Below are positions 10,457 to 20,890 of a DNA stretch of 24,924 nt, piece after piece. Position numbers and translations under genes: made by a program. The DNA comes from Welwitschia mirabilis. Its lineage: Eukaryota > Gnetophyta > Gnetopsida > Welwitschiales. Below the pieces are notes generated by a model, which had not been told where the DNA came from, searched no databases, and saw nothing but the letters and a program-made list of their open reading frames with translations. Location of the stretch: positions 252,270,328-252,295,251 of the forward strand of contig JBOZIK010000001.1 in assembly GCA_051453625.1 (NCBI GenBank), given 5' to 3'. Numbering within the stretch: position 1 is the stretch's first letter; each line of letters opens with the position of its first letter.

Positions 10457-10458
<2 letters not shown>

Positions 10459-10759
10459 GGGATCACAATGGAATGATATAACTACATGATTTTAGTGCTT
10501 CAGTTGAAGGAGCTAAAGTTCCATATACAGTGCATCATACTAGATATAGGAACTAGAGCCAACTGCTTCCCCTACTATACAATGGTAGAAGGGATAACCA
10601 TAAACTATATATGCTTATAGTTTAATAAAGTAATTTCAAATGGTATATTGAAATAGCCTATGTGAGCTTTACTTTCCTATGATATATAGTGAGCTTAATA
10701 AATAGACTACCTTCCTCTACTGTAGCAAATCTCGAATCTTCCATTCCTAGATAGGATTA
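10457..10759. other. Unique-looking 300 bp spacer between two TG tracts
   Basis: Less A+T-rich than its surroundings. It has a short perfect inverted repeat at 10601-10624 (TAAACTAT, 8 bp loop, ATAGTTTA). No gene or element is recognised. Confidence 0.5.
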
Positions 10760-10771
10760 TGTGTGTGTGTG

Positions 10772-10803
<32 letters not shown>

Positions 10804-10831
10804 CGTCTGTGTGTGTGTGTGTCTGTGTGTG
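10760..10831. repeat. (TG)n microsatellite ending at a gap
   Basis: About 72 bp of GT dinucleotides with a few C or T interruptions, followed by GAGATAAAATTGT and then 54 N. Confidence 0.95.
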
Positions 10832-10843
10832 AGATAAAATTGT

Positions 10844-10897
10844 NNNNNNNNNNNNNNNNNNNNNNNNNNNNNNNNNNNNNNNNNNNNNNNNNNNNNN
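10844..10897. other. Scaffold gap of 54 N
   Basis: A gap of estimated size set in TG repeats. Its flanks share the same sequence (see findings), which suggests two unmerged contig ends. Confidence 0.98.

Positions 10898-10965
<68 letters not shown>
10898..10965. repeat. (TG)n microsatellite after the gap
   Basis: About 68 bp of uninterrupted GT dinucleotides, followed by GAGATAAAATTGT at 10965-10977, the same flank seen before the gap. Confidence 0.95.
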
Positions 10966-10967
<2 letters not shown>

Positions 10968-10977
10968 ATAAAATTGT

Positions 10978-13489
10978 GTTTCCTTGGATATAATGAAATT
11001 TTACATAAGTAATTTAATCTTTATTTTGGATTTTAGGTTTGATTTAGTGGTTTTACCATCAATGGCTTTATCTATTCCTTTTATGACTAGTTTGAAAGAT
11101 TCTTTAGTATTTCATTCTAGTTACATAAGTTTATCTAGTTTAAGAACATAAATTAACATTTGATGAAGCTTCTCTAATAAATTATGAAGCTCATCAAGGG
11201 TGTTTTACACTTGATTAAGGGCCTTTATCTTTTTATTTCTTTACTGTTAAATCTAAGCTTTTCTCACTTTGAGCCAAGTAACTTGTACATGTGTTTTATT
11301 TATTTGCTACTACCTTACTTCTCTATTTTTCTTAACCTTCTAAAACTCTTATTTCTATTTCATTTACAAATTTTAAAATTTTATTCTATAATTTTTAAAA
11401 GTCTTAAAGAAATTTATCTAAAACTCTTTCTTGTTCTATTTTGCCTTATCTATTTTTTCATTCTTGAGAGTTATTTATTCTTCTCTTATAAGATGGTTGT
11501 CTTTGCTTATTGTAGTGTTGTCTTTATTGCTTATTTTATTTAATTATCTTTAGTTCATAAGAATAATGTAAAGCTTTTTTGATTCATTTATATAATAATA
11601 TAAAAAAATGTATTATTCTTTATACAAGGAATGATTTATGCTAGAAAAAGTTTCATAGCCTTTTATAAAATAGAGAAATTTCCAAAATAGTGATGGTTTG
11701 TTTTAATCGTTAGTACACTTATTTATTAAAAACATTTGAAAAACATATATTACATTCTTTTTTTGTAAGTCACTTTTATTTTTGTTTTGTTAGAGTTGTA
11801 CTTAGTTAAGGTTCTATCAAAACTATTAAAAGTGTGAGATAAAACAATTTTAGAATTACTTTATATCTTTCAAAACATGATCCATTTTGTATAATAATAG
11901 ATTTCTTTGCATATTTGTTAACTAAAAATGTAAATTATTTTATATTTTTCTAATGTTAGCATTGTGTAAAAATAATCTAAACCTATTTATTTAGCTTTTT
12001 TAATATTCTTTAGTAATGTTAATACTTGATTAGATTTAATATAACATGCTTAGTAAAATTAAAATTAGGAAGGAGATAGATTTCTCTTAATACTTCATCT
12101 ACATTATTATAAAATTTAGTAGGCTTAAAATACTTCAATTCCATTCTTCTAAATTATTAATATTAGATCTAGTTCTACACATAATAATATAATAGAATAT
12201 AAAATAACTAAAAAGGAAAAATAAAAAGAATAATAAAAAGAAAAATGTCATTAATATAAAAAATGATTATAGAGAGTAATAGTATCAAACTTACTTGAAT
12301 AACACATCTAAATGCACAAGTATGAGACTTTAAAATCATATAGCTTACCTCAGTAGCAGGAAAAAGGTAAAATAAATGTTACTTTTTACACATTTATAGA
12401 ATTATTTTCTGAATTTCACCATAGGAATTTTATTTTTAGAAATTTTGTTAGATTTCCCTTCATTTTATTTTATAATCTATTTATTACCAAATATAATGAA
12501 GTATTTACCATTGATTTTGGAAACATGTACATCTCAAGTACACATTTATATCATATATTAAAGAAAAGATAATTAGGATGACATTTGAACTAATTCATTT
12601 ACTAGTATTTCAATAAGTAAAGAGGAGGAAAATGGGTATTAATGTTTTATTATAAAGGAAAAGTGATTTTTTATTTTATTTTGGCCTTTGGATATAATGG
12701 TTAATGACTATTTTTATTGAATAGGAATAATATCATGTTGACTATGCTATCAACTTCCTAGTTTTATAGCTTCTTGCTAGGTGTTTTGACAAATGTTTAT
12801 GAAAAATTTCTAACATGCCTACTTTATATATCATATTAATGTTAGTTTGAGTGTTTTATTATTTCATACCATAGGGTCATAGTGATTTGTCTATAAAATC
12901 AAACTCATTAATTTATTTTAATGCCCCATGATAATTTGGTATTTCCTAGATGAATAACTACTTCTTTATGTTTTTAATACTTGTGTTAATGATTCTAATT
13001 TGTTCCTCAAGTTTTGTTAACTAGGATTAAAAGGAACTAATATTTAATGAAATCATGCTTTTAATCTTATAAATTACTAAACATAAAACATTTTAAGCAT
13101 TAGGTTCTCTTAGAATTTGATACTTTGACTTTTGTAACTTTGATGCACTGGCACTAGATATAAATGATCTCATTTCCTTACTTTTTATATGTTTTTAATC
13201 TAGATGAATCATTATGGAATCAATCAAAATGATAACTTCCATTATAGTAAAAACTTAGTTACTATCATTATTTAATAAATAAAATGAATTTATTTCACTT
13301 CATTAATAGTCATAATATCCTATTGTAACTTTTAAAGTTTTGTTAATGAACTTGATTTTTGCTATTACTTATCTTTTAGAATAAAGTCATGATCTCTAAT
13401 TTAGGTGTTATATGTTAGGACTACAATATTAATTTTTACTTTAACTAGAATGTTTTGAGATTTAAATATTAAACTCTAATATAATGTTG
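10978..13489. other. 2.5 kb A+T-rich stretch, no gene supported
   Basis: Stops are dense in most frames. The plus-strand frame at 11184-11543 (119 codons, Leu/Phe/Tyr-rich) is the longest open one, but it has no recognisable domain and looks like low-complexity T-rich DNA. The opposite strand at 11040-11215 reads like a broken helical protein segment (see findings). Otherwise nothing is recognised. Confidence 0.5.
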
Positions 13490-13860
13490 AAAATTATGAA
13501 GTAAGAATACTTTGACTACATGTTAGAATTAAGTGTGTAACTTTTAGCTATTTCATGATAGAAAAATAATAATTAAGAAAATTAAACTTTAATATATTCT
13601 AAATTTTTATGAAAAATAATTAAATTTGAAAATATGATATTATTAATAATATTAATTTAGGTAGGTGACTCATGGATAAACCACTTACCTAATTATTAGA
13701 CTTAGGCTTGTGTGACTATAGGTGTTTTATTACACTTTATTTGATTTTAGATATGTTTCTTATCAGTGTTTAGGGTTCTTTTTGGCATGAATGATTTTTA
13801 TCTTATATAGTATTTCATTAGGTCGAAAGGGTTGTGTCTTTAAAATATGAAATTTACACA
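13490..13860. repeat. Dispersed repeat X, second copy (pairs with 9445-9815)
   Basis: Partner of the repeat at 9445-9815, about 4.05 kb away in the same orientation. Shared blocks include CATGTTAGAATTAAGTG, TTTCATGATAGAAAA, GACTCATGGATAA, TTGATTTTAGATATGTTTCT and AATGATTTTTATCTTATA. This copy keeps slightly more G and C (for example GGTCGAAAGGG) and is probably the less decayed one. The two could be remnants of one element's LTRs or of two insertions; I cannot tell which. Confidence 0.55.
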
Positions 13861-16579
13861 TATTAGTTTTCGTTTTTTAGTTAAGTTAAGAATTATTAAA
13901 TTAATTATCATAGTTATATAATATTATGAAGGGTCAATAGTTATAGTTTGTTAAATATTTTTTTTCACAAATTGATAATCTATATTTATGAAATGTAGGA
14001 ACATTTATAATGTTTTACTAAGTAGAAAAAGTAAGCATATTATTATTAAATTAATTATAATACTAGGAATAGAATAATTAATCATCACCTTTGTTATTTT
14101 AATTTATCCTATAAATGGAGTAATAATCTAATGAATGGGATAGTTATCCTTTATTTATAAGGTTATGGATCTAAACATTTAGATATCATTTTTACCATAT
14201 TATAAGGTGATAAAATAATTATTGAACTAATTTTAAGTGATCGTAGTGGGTTAAATTATAGAAGGAGATATGATCACTAAAAGTCTTAACATCTTACCTT
14301 CCTCTAATATATCCTATTCTAACATGAAGATGTGGATTTCATTATTAATTCTACAAGCTATAAGGCTTATTTAGATAATTAAAAAAATGAATGTCAATAG
14401 AAATATTGTGGTTAATTCAATTAGTAAGAAAATGAAAGGAAAAACATTGACCAAAGATAGAAGTTTCAATTCTTATTTTTACCTACTAAATTATCTTCTT
14501 GATAAAGTTTGTAAATATCCTTTAAAACATTATGCTATTAGTTTTTTTTGCTAGAATCATTCTACCTATATGAATTATGAATGAGTGGAGAAATGTTCAT
14601 TGTGCTTGTAAAGGTATTCATAGTATTCTTATGCTAAATGTTATAAATTATTTATTTTTGTTTTAATTTGAATCAGAAGAATAAATGTAAGAGGTTATAA
14701 ATATCACTCTTGGTCCATCAATCATACTTTTATTATTCTATGTAAATGGCATGAAGTATTTGACCCTAAAAAGGCACACAAAATGACCTTTTAATTTGGT
14801 TAAAACTTTTAGATTTATCAATTCTTCATCATTTTCATCTTTCCATGTTACTCAATACATTAGGAAGGATTTTTTTATTGAAACTTAGGTTTATTTTCTA
14901 CTCATTCAACTAGAAGGATATATATGAACTTGAATTTAAGTAAAGAACTTTCTTATTCAATAGAAATAGGTTGTAAGATGAAGATAATATATCAAAATAT
15001 CATTTGTTTTACTTTACTAAGTTCTTGATTTTACTGTTATGAGACCTTTCATAAGATTTTTAACTACTTAAAGTTATTAGTAAAGAAAGTCACTAATGAT
15101 AAAGTAGAAGAAAATATTTAAAAAAAATATAAGAAGCATTATACAAATACAAACAGACATTAATGAAAACTTCTACTAATAAATAATATCCAAAAAACAT
15201 AAACCCATAAGAAGATGAATGGATAAACCTAAATTTTTAAAATAATAAGAAATCTAAACTTAACACCATCTAGACCTACAAGATGAAGAATATCTAAGAG
15301 TAATAAGACAACTTTGATAGATTTTGAGTTTTAATAAAAAGAAGACATCACCTTATTTTATTTCATTTTATAAGGTAATGACTTGGAATTTAGGGAGAGT
15401 GAATTATCTCATAAATAATGGAAGACTATTATTTCTAGTTTTGGATAGGTAAATTCATTTCATTCTTTAATAAATTATGAATAGACAAATACTTTGTATG
15501 TTTTATCCTTATGAAGTTTATTTCTTGAAATGTTTAAGGACAATTAGACCCATGGGTAAGAATACTTATTAAAATTTCATTCATAAAAAGTAGATTTTTC
15601 ATTCTTCAAGAAGTAAAAATTGTAAAATCTGGGTTACTTTTAACTATTAAATTTTTTATACCTACATGAAGTTATTTCTATATTAAACATGGACTAAGAA
15701 TAGATGGATTTCTTATGTTTGCTTTAGAAATTTAATCTATTAATATAATGAATTTTGGTTCTATCTCAAAAGATAGAGATATATGAAATTATTTTAATAT
15801 TTTTGAATTAAAATTTGAAATCTATTTATTGTATGCCTTTTTTAATTTTTAAGGAAAAAATTACTTTAGAACTAATGAAGGAATGATCTTGTTAAGCTAT
15901 TTGGACTAGTTGCAAGGATTGCAATATGTTAAAATGTGTTTTTAATAAAATAAGAGAAGCTATGTACATGAAAAGATTAATATTCAAACCAAGCATATTT
16001 GATTAGTTTAGCACAGGTAAAGATATTAAAATAGCCATTTTAACATAAAATTATGTCTTCTACTCTTTTTATCATGAATTGTAAAATTATGAATTTTTCA
16101 TAACATTTTTAGGTTAATTATTACTTTTTGTAGGACATACTAGAATTTGAAGAATATCCCTTAAAAAATGCTAGTGCTACCATCCAACTCACTAGTGTCA
16201 TCAATAATTAATTCTTACATTATTACATCTTTTTGGGAATTTTATCATATTACACTTATGGGCTCAGTTAAATGTTAAATTAGAATAAACCTTCAACTTC
16301 GATGATACATGTTAAAAGCATAAAATGATATGTTATAGTAACATGTGTTAACAAGAAGGATAATTACATGGAAAACACATAACATCACATCCAATACTAG
16401 CTTCATCATCATTCAAGGGACATGTCATCATCTTTTATTTATAAGAAGACAAAGTAATCCTTTATGAAGGCTACATACCAAAATTTATAACTTTATTTTT
16501 AAGTAATTACATAAGTGTAACCCTTCTTATGTAACTATTCATCAATTACTACATGTCAAAGATGCCTAGCTTTCCCTCA
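13861..16579. other. 2.7 kb A+T-rich stretch, no gene recognised; right part probably U3 of element E
   Basis: No reading frame, RNA gene or repeat boundary can be supported from 13861 to about 16100. From about 16120 the composition becomes less extreme and leads without a break into the TATA box at 16580, so this part is likely the U3 region of the plus-strand LTR. Its left end was not found. Confidence 0.45.
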
Positions 16580-16588
16580 TATATAAAA
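16580..16588 (+). promoter_or_regulatory. TATA box of plus-strand LTR (element E)
   Basis: TATATAAAA on the plus strand, followed by the near-palindrome GGGCCTTAAGCCC and then a G+C-richer ~150 bp stretch. It is about 650 bp upstream of the PBS-like site at 17238, a spacing usual for an R-U5 region. Its use as a promoter is inferred. Confidence 0.5.
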
Positions 16589-17237
16589 GGGCCTTAAGCC
16601 CTCAATTGTGAAAAGTCTTTAGCAGGTGGAAGATTGGTAAAATCTTAGAGCATCAAGTTAATATGGCATTTAGAGCTCCCTCTTTGGGAGTGAGTTAGCT
16701 TTGAGGATAACTTTAAGGAGTCTATACCTACTTTGCTTTTGTCCTCTAATGTAATGTATTTTTCTAGTTTTTAGTGCAAGAATAAGTTATTCATTCTTTT
16801 ATAACTAGTACACATTAATCTGGTACTAATAATCTTTGGGTGAGACTATTTCTTATTTGAATATTAAAGTAGTTTTTCATTATTTTTTTACTAATACATG
16901 TTAACATCATACTAGTAATATTTATGTAAGACTACATTGAGCTTATGTTTTAAGAAAATTATAAGAAATTATCAAAGTAAAACTTTTGTAGGTTGGACAA
17001 TTCAAGTTGGACCTCAAGAATTAGTTTGTCTCCCTCCTTTATTAATCAAGTTTAAATTTATATTAATCTTTATTTTTGATTTTTGTTTTGATTTATTACA
17101 TGATTGGATTATTATGTAACTTTTGTAAAGATACCAGAAATATGCCTATGGAAGAATGATGCTAGGTACTTATTAGCTTATTTGATGTTTACATTCTTAC
17201 TACAACGGGTAACATGATTTCATAGTGAATAGATTTT
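16589..17237 (+). repeat. R-U5 end of a plus-strand LTR (element E)
   Basis: Lies between the TATA box and a decayed tRNA-Asp-type PBS. It is unrelated to the A/B/C LTR by eye, so E is a different family or subfamily using the same primer tRNA. The short open frame at 16937-17119 has no recognisable domain and is probably chance. The exact CA end of the LTR is blurred by mutation. Confidence 0.5.
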
Positions 17238-17255
17238 TGACACTATTACTAGGAA
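17238..17255 (+). promoter_or_regulatory. Heavily decayed primer-binding site of element E
   Basis: Reads TGACACTATTACTAGGAA. Against the tRNA-Asp-complementary TGGCGCCGTTGCCGGGGA there are eight differences, and all are G-to-A or C-to-T transitions with no gap. This purine/pyrimidine match over 18 positions, together with the TATA box upstream, supports a PBS; base identity alone (10/18) would not. Confidence 0.55.
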
Positions 17256-18651
17256 TATTAATACAATAGCTTTTAAAAAAGTAAATAATTTTTATTTTTT
17301 ATAATTTTTAGTTAGTTTTTATTTTTCTAATGGTTGATACTACTTCATTTTTAGTGATGCAACAACTAGTCCTTTTTTAATCTTTTAAGTGATTATTTTA
17401 TTTTATTTTCTTCCTAATGATGGGTATTGGTCCTTATCTAGTGAAATTTAAATTGGTATAATTTTAAGGTTTATTTAGTTTTTATTCTAAAATTAAAAGT
17501 CATGACCATGTCTAATATTTCTTTTGTGTTGTAAATCTAATGATTTTTTTACAAGTTGCAACTAAAACCAAGATCAAAAAGAGTGAAAAACTAAATTTAA
17601 ATTCTAACATTATGTGTTTTTTCTTTTTTTTAAATAAATTTTTTTGTAAATTATTTTTTTCTACATTTTTAAATTATAATAAAATCTTTAAAAATTAAAA
17701 ATGCTTAGGGTTTATTTTCCTAGGTTGTATTTTTCAAGTCACAAGTAATTTTATTTTCTATTAAGTTTTTCTAAGACCTTATGACTTGAAAAACTTTATG
17801 TAGCTACACCCATGATGCCTCTATTTTTTCAAATCATTTCTCCAAAAAATGACAGGTGCTGCTATGAATGGTAACCAACATTATAGGATTTTTTCATAAG
17901 TTTTGCACTTAAATTTTGTGCATAACCTTTCTTTGAACTTCCAAATAGTTTTTAATATCTGGCATTTTCTAAAATTCAAGGAGTTTTGAAAACATGATTT
18001 TATAGTTAAATTTATAGCTAATTTTTTAAAACTTAACATGGGTTAACAATGTAATTCCTTTATAAGATTACATGAAATACCTTTTAAACTCCAATCCATA
18101 TATGAAAACTTATTTAAATCTAAAGATCCTTTTAATACTAGAAAAACCTTTGAAAAATATATTTCAAGCCTAGAATACCCTCCACATATAGAGCAATCTC
18201 CTTAGCTAAAATTTGAAAAGCCTTATTTTCTATAAGAGTAATTTGATCTTATTCCTTCCATTACTTTTCATAGTCCTTTATTCTTTAATCCTTGTTCTTC
18301 ATCTTTCTACATGTAACAACTTCTTTATCTACTCTATTGGAGGAATAATTTAGAAAATTCATGAACAATCAAACTTAGATTAATCATAATTAAACTCTAA
18401 CTAACTATAACCATGAATAAATCCTCAAACAATACTTCTCCAATTTAATCAATGTTGAATAAAGCTTTAAAATCCACACCCACCATATCCAAAAAGTTCT
18501 CTCTCTTCTTTGAATCATAGTAATCCTAAAAACTAACTTAAGCTTAACTAATAAAAAAGGAAGATATTCCTACATTCCATGAACCTAATAATTTTAAAAA
18601 CTTTGAAAGGATTAATGATATTAAAAGTTAATGTATCCAATCCTTATATTT
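17256..18651 (+). other. Probable leader/internal region of element E, no frame recognised
   Basis: A+T-rich, with stops in all frames. It contains a perfect 12 bp inverted repeat, TTTTTCAAGTCA at 17730-17741 and TGACTTGAAAAA at 17782-17793. I could not find gag capsid motifs in it. Confidence 0.4.
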
Positions 18652-19728
18652 AGAAATAAGAAAGAAACCAAAGGGGAAATCCATGAGGACATTAAGTTTA
18701 AAAATGAATTAGAAAGTAAACAATTATATGCCAAAAATCTATAATTTATAGTGAAATTAAACATATTAGTGATGAGGAATCATTAGAAAATGAAAAACTA
18801 TTTGAGGAAGGCTATAACTTTGAGAGTTATATAACTGAGGATGAAATAACAAATACATAAATGAGAAGGAGAACATTAAAAAAGAAGCTTTATTTGAATC
18901 ACAACCACTATCTCTTGTGCAATCACATGAAGAAGAATCCCCTAGCAATCTTAATGAGGAAAAGAACATTAGAAAAGAGTCCACACATGATCAATCTTTT
19001 GAAAAACTTTTTTATGTTTCTTAACAACTTTTTGAGCTAACTATTTTAACTTCATTTTTATCTTCTAAGCAAAAGCCAAGACTCAATGACTAAGATGAAT
19101 CCTCTTTAGCTTTGAAACCATTTTTGATAATCCTCATAATAAACATCCACCTCCTCTAATGGTATCTAACTCACTTTTTTTTTAATCTCAAAATGATGTC
19201 TTACATGAGTTATTAAATAAACATAAACAATCTAAAGAATCGATTATTTATAATTTTAAATGCATAAATTTTATTATTTTTATTAATGTTCTTTCAAGTT
19301 TTATGGTTTCATACATAAAAATCTTCAAAGATTCTCTTCTAGTTTAGAATGCTTTGCATAATTTTGACCCATCATCTAGCCTTTGCATTCATCACCATCT
19401 TGAGTCCTTTTACATGTACTACATTGGAAAATATCTTTAAAAAGTTTTAATTTTATTTAATTCTTTTAGATTATATTTTTCTTTTAGATTTTTGCTTTAG
19501 ATTAGATTTAAATTAAAAAGAGATAAAAACATTTTTCCTTATGGCCTCTCTCACCTAAAACCATTTAAGCACTACCACCTATATAATCATTACCTTAAAT
19601 CCTCTAATTTAGGAAATGTCAAATTTCATCATAACATAGAATAAATTACCATGACCTTAAATCTCATTGTCCATCCCCTCCACTTTAGCATTATTTACCA
19701 ACCACCTTCATCTTCTAGTCATATATGA
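18652..19728 (+). pseudogene. Broken plus-strand ORF of ~355 codons, family not recognised
   Basis: Four consecutive plus-strand frame segments read like one decayed protein: 18652-18742 (ETKGEIHEDIKFKNELESK), 18735-18857 (SDEESLENEKLFEEGYNF), 18860-19113 (ESQPLSLVQSHEEESPSNL) and 19114-19728 (NDVLHELLNKHKQSKESI, then DPSSSLCIHHHLESFYMYY). The first half is acidic and Glu/Lys/Ser-rich. The second is hydrophobic in parts and His-rich. About seven in-frame stops and three frameshifts occur, whereas the last segment alone (205 codons) would be expected to hold far more than its five stops at this base composition. It lies ~1.4 kb downstream of the element E PBS in the same orientation, so it may be a gag, an extra ORF or an unrelated captured gene. 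No domain is recognised. The minus-strand open frame at 18766-18984 is its shadow. Confidence 0.45.
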
Positions 19729-20890
19729 ATGTCTAAGACTTAATAAGCATGGTTGATAACCTATAAAAAACAAATCATTAATAAGTAATTACCTTATTAT
19801 TATGAATTAGTAGAGTTTAAGTTCACTTGTACTTTTTAAAAAAATGTTTTTGCTTATTTTTGAGTTATCTTATTAAGGTTAATCTTACTTGAAGAGGTGG
19901 AATCTACCTTCATATGATGTTTCATATTCTTAAGTATTTTATGGGGAGAAGATTCTTCTTGATTATGATAATGAACCAATGACCAATTTTATGTGCATAA
20001 AAAAATATTAATTATGAAAAGGATTAATCAAAAATAAATAAAATATATCCTCTTTAAAAGCACATTATATTTTGATCAATTAAATTATATTTACTCAACT
20101 GCATTAGGACTATGAATGCTCATTGAAAATGTAGCTCTAATGATCTATTTATTAAATATTCAACTATGTCAGGGCTATAGACATCCACTGGCAATGCAAT
20201 ACTAACTTCTTCATGAAATAAGATGGTTGATTTTGTCAAAATAATATGCAATAATACTAGATGATAAATTTAATATAAATGCTTAAAAAAAGAAATATAT
20301 GTAATTATAAAAAAGGTAATATTTAAAAAGAAAAGGTGGGATCCAGGGAAAATTATGTGATTTATTTTTTTAATTTGAGTACTTATAAATTTACTTAACT
20401 AGTTTTTGAATTTTTATAGGTTTACTTAGAGGATATTCCCTTTTTTGGCATTGTAATCTATTTAAATAAATATAAAATTCACAAAAAGTTTAATAAATTA
20501 GCCATTGTCATAGGAATTTGTATCTTTTACATTCATAGGTGTTTACATTAGTTTTTATTTTCATATTTATGTATTAAAAATAAAAGCTCTAGTTATAATG
20601 ATTTTGTATCATGTGGTGCAAATTTTCATTCCCTTCTCATTCTATTCACTTATCATGGTATTTGGTATGTAACACGAAAAAATTACCATTTTACTTAATA
20701 AATAATTCCATAAAATATAACTTACAAAATCCTAAGATAAGTAGTACTACTGCTAGTTCTTATTGGCATTATTGTCCATCTTATAAATTGTAATTTTAAA
20801 CTCTTTTGCAATGTTACCCATCTCATTTACAATATTTTTATATTTTTGACCCCAGAAAAATTATCTAAAAATAATATCACCTTAAAGCCC
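19729..20890. other. 1.2 kb A+T-rich stretch, no gene recognised
   Basis: Nothing supportable. The 60-codon open frame at 20611-20793 has no domain, start context or homology that I recognise. The stretch ends where the LTR of element C begins at 20891. Confidence 0.5.

Noticed and set aside
10301-10489. Plus-strand open frame of 62 codons rich in Cys and Val
   Set aside because: Produced by the TG microsatellite; the repeated Cys-Val has no protein meaning.
10759-10971. Plus-strand open frame of 70 codons
   Set aside because: TG repeat translated across a run of N.
11184-11543. Plus-strand open frame of 119 codons, Leu/Phe/Tyr-rich, looking like membrane segments
   Set aside because: T-rich low-complexity DNA gives such frames by chance; no domain, no codon bias and no neighbouring gene supports it.
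15600-16100. Possible Ty1/Copia reverse transcriptase traces on the plus strand
   Set aside because: Only scattered weak resemblances; no conserved RT block could be followed.
16937-17119. Plus-strand open frame of 60 codons
   Set aside because: Falls inside the U5-like region of element E; no recognisable motif.
18766-18984. Minus-strand open frame of 72 codons
   Set aside because: Antisense to the broken plus-strand ORF at 18652-19728, which spans more codons and has a more protein-like composition.
20611-20793. Plus-strand open frame of 60 codons
   Set aside because: Short, unrecognised and isolated; within chance expectation.
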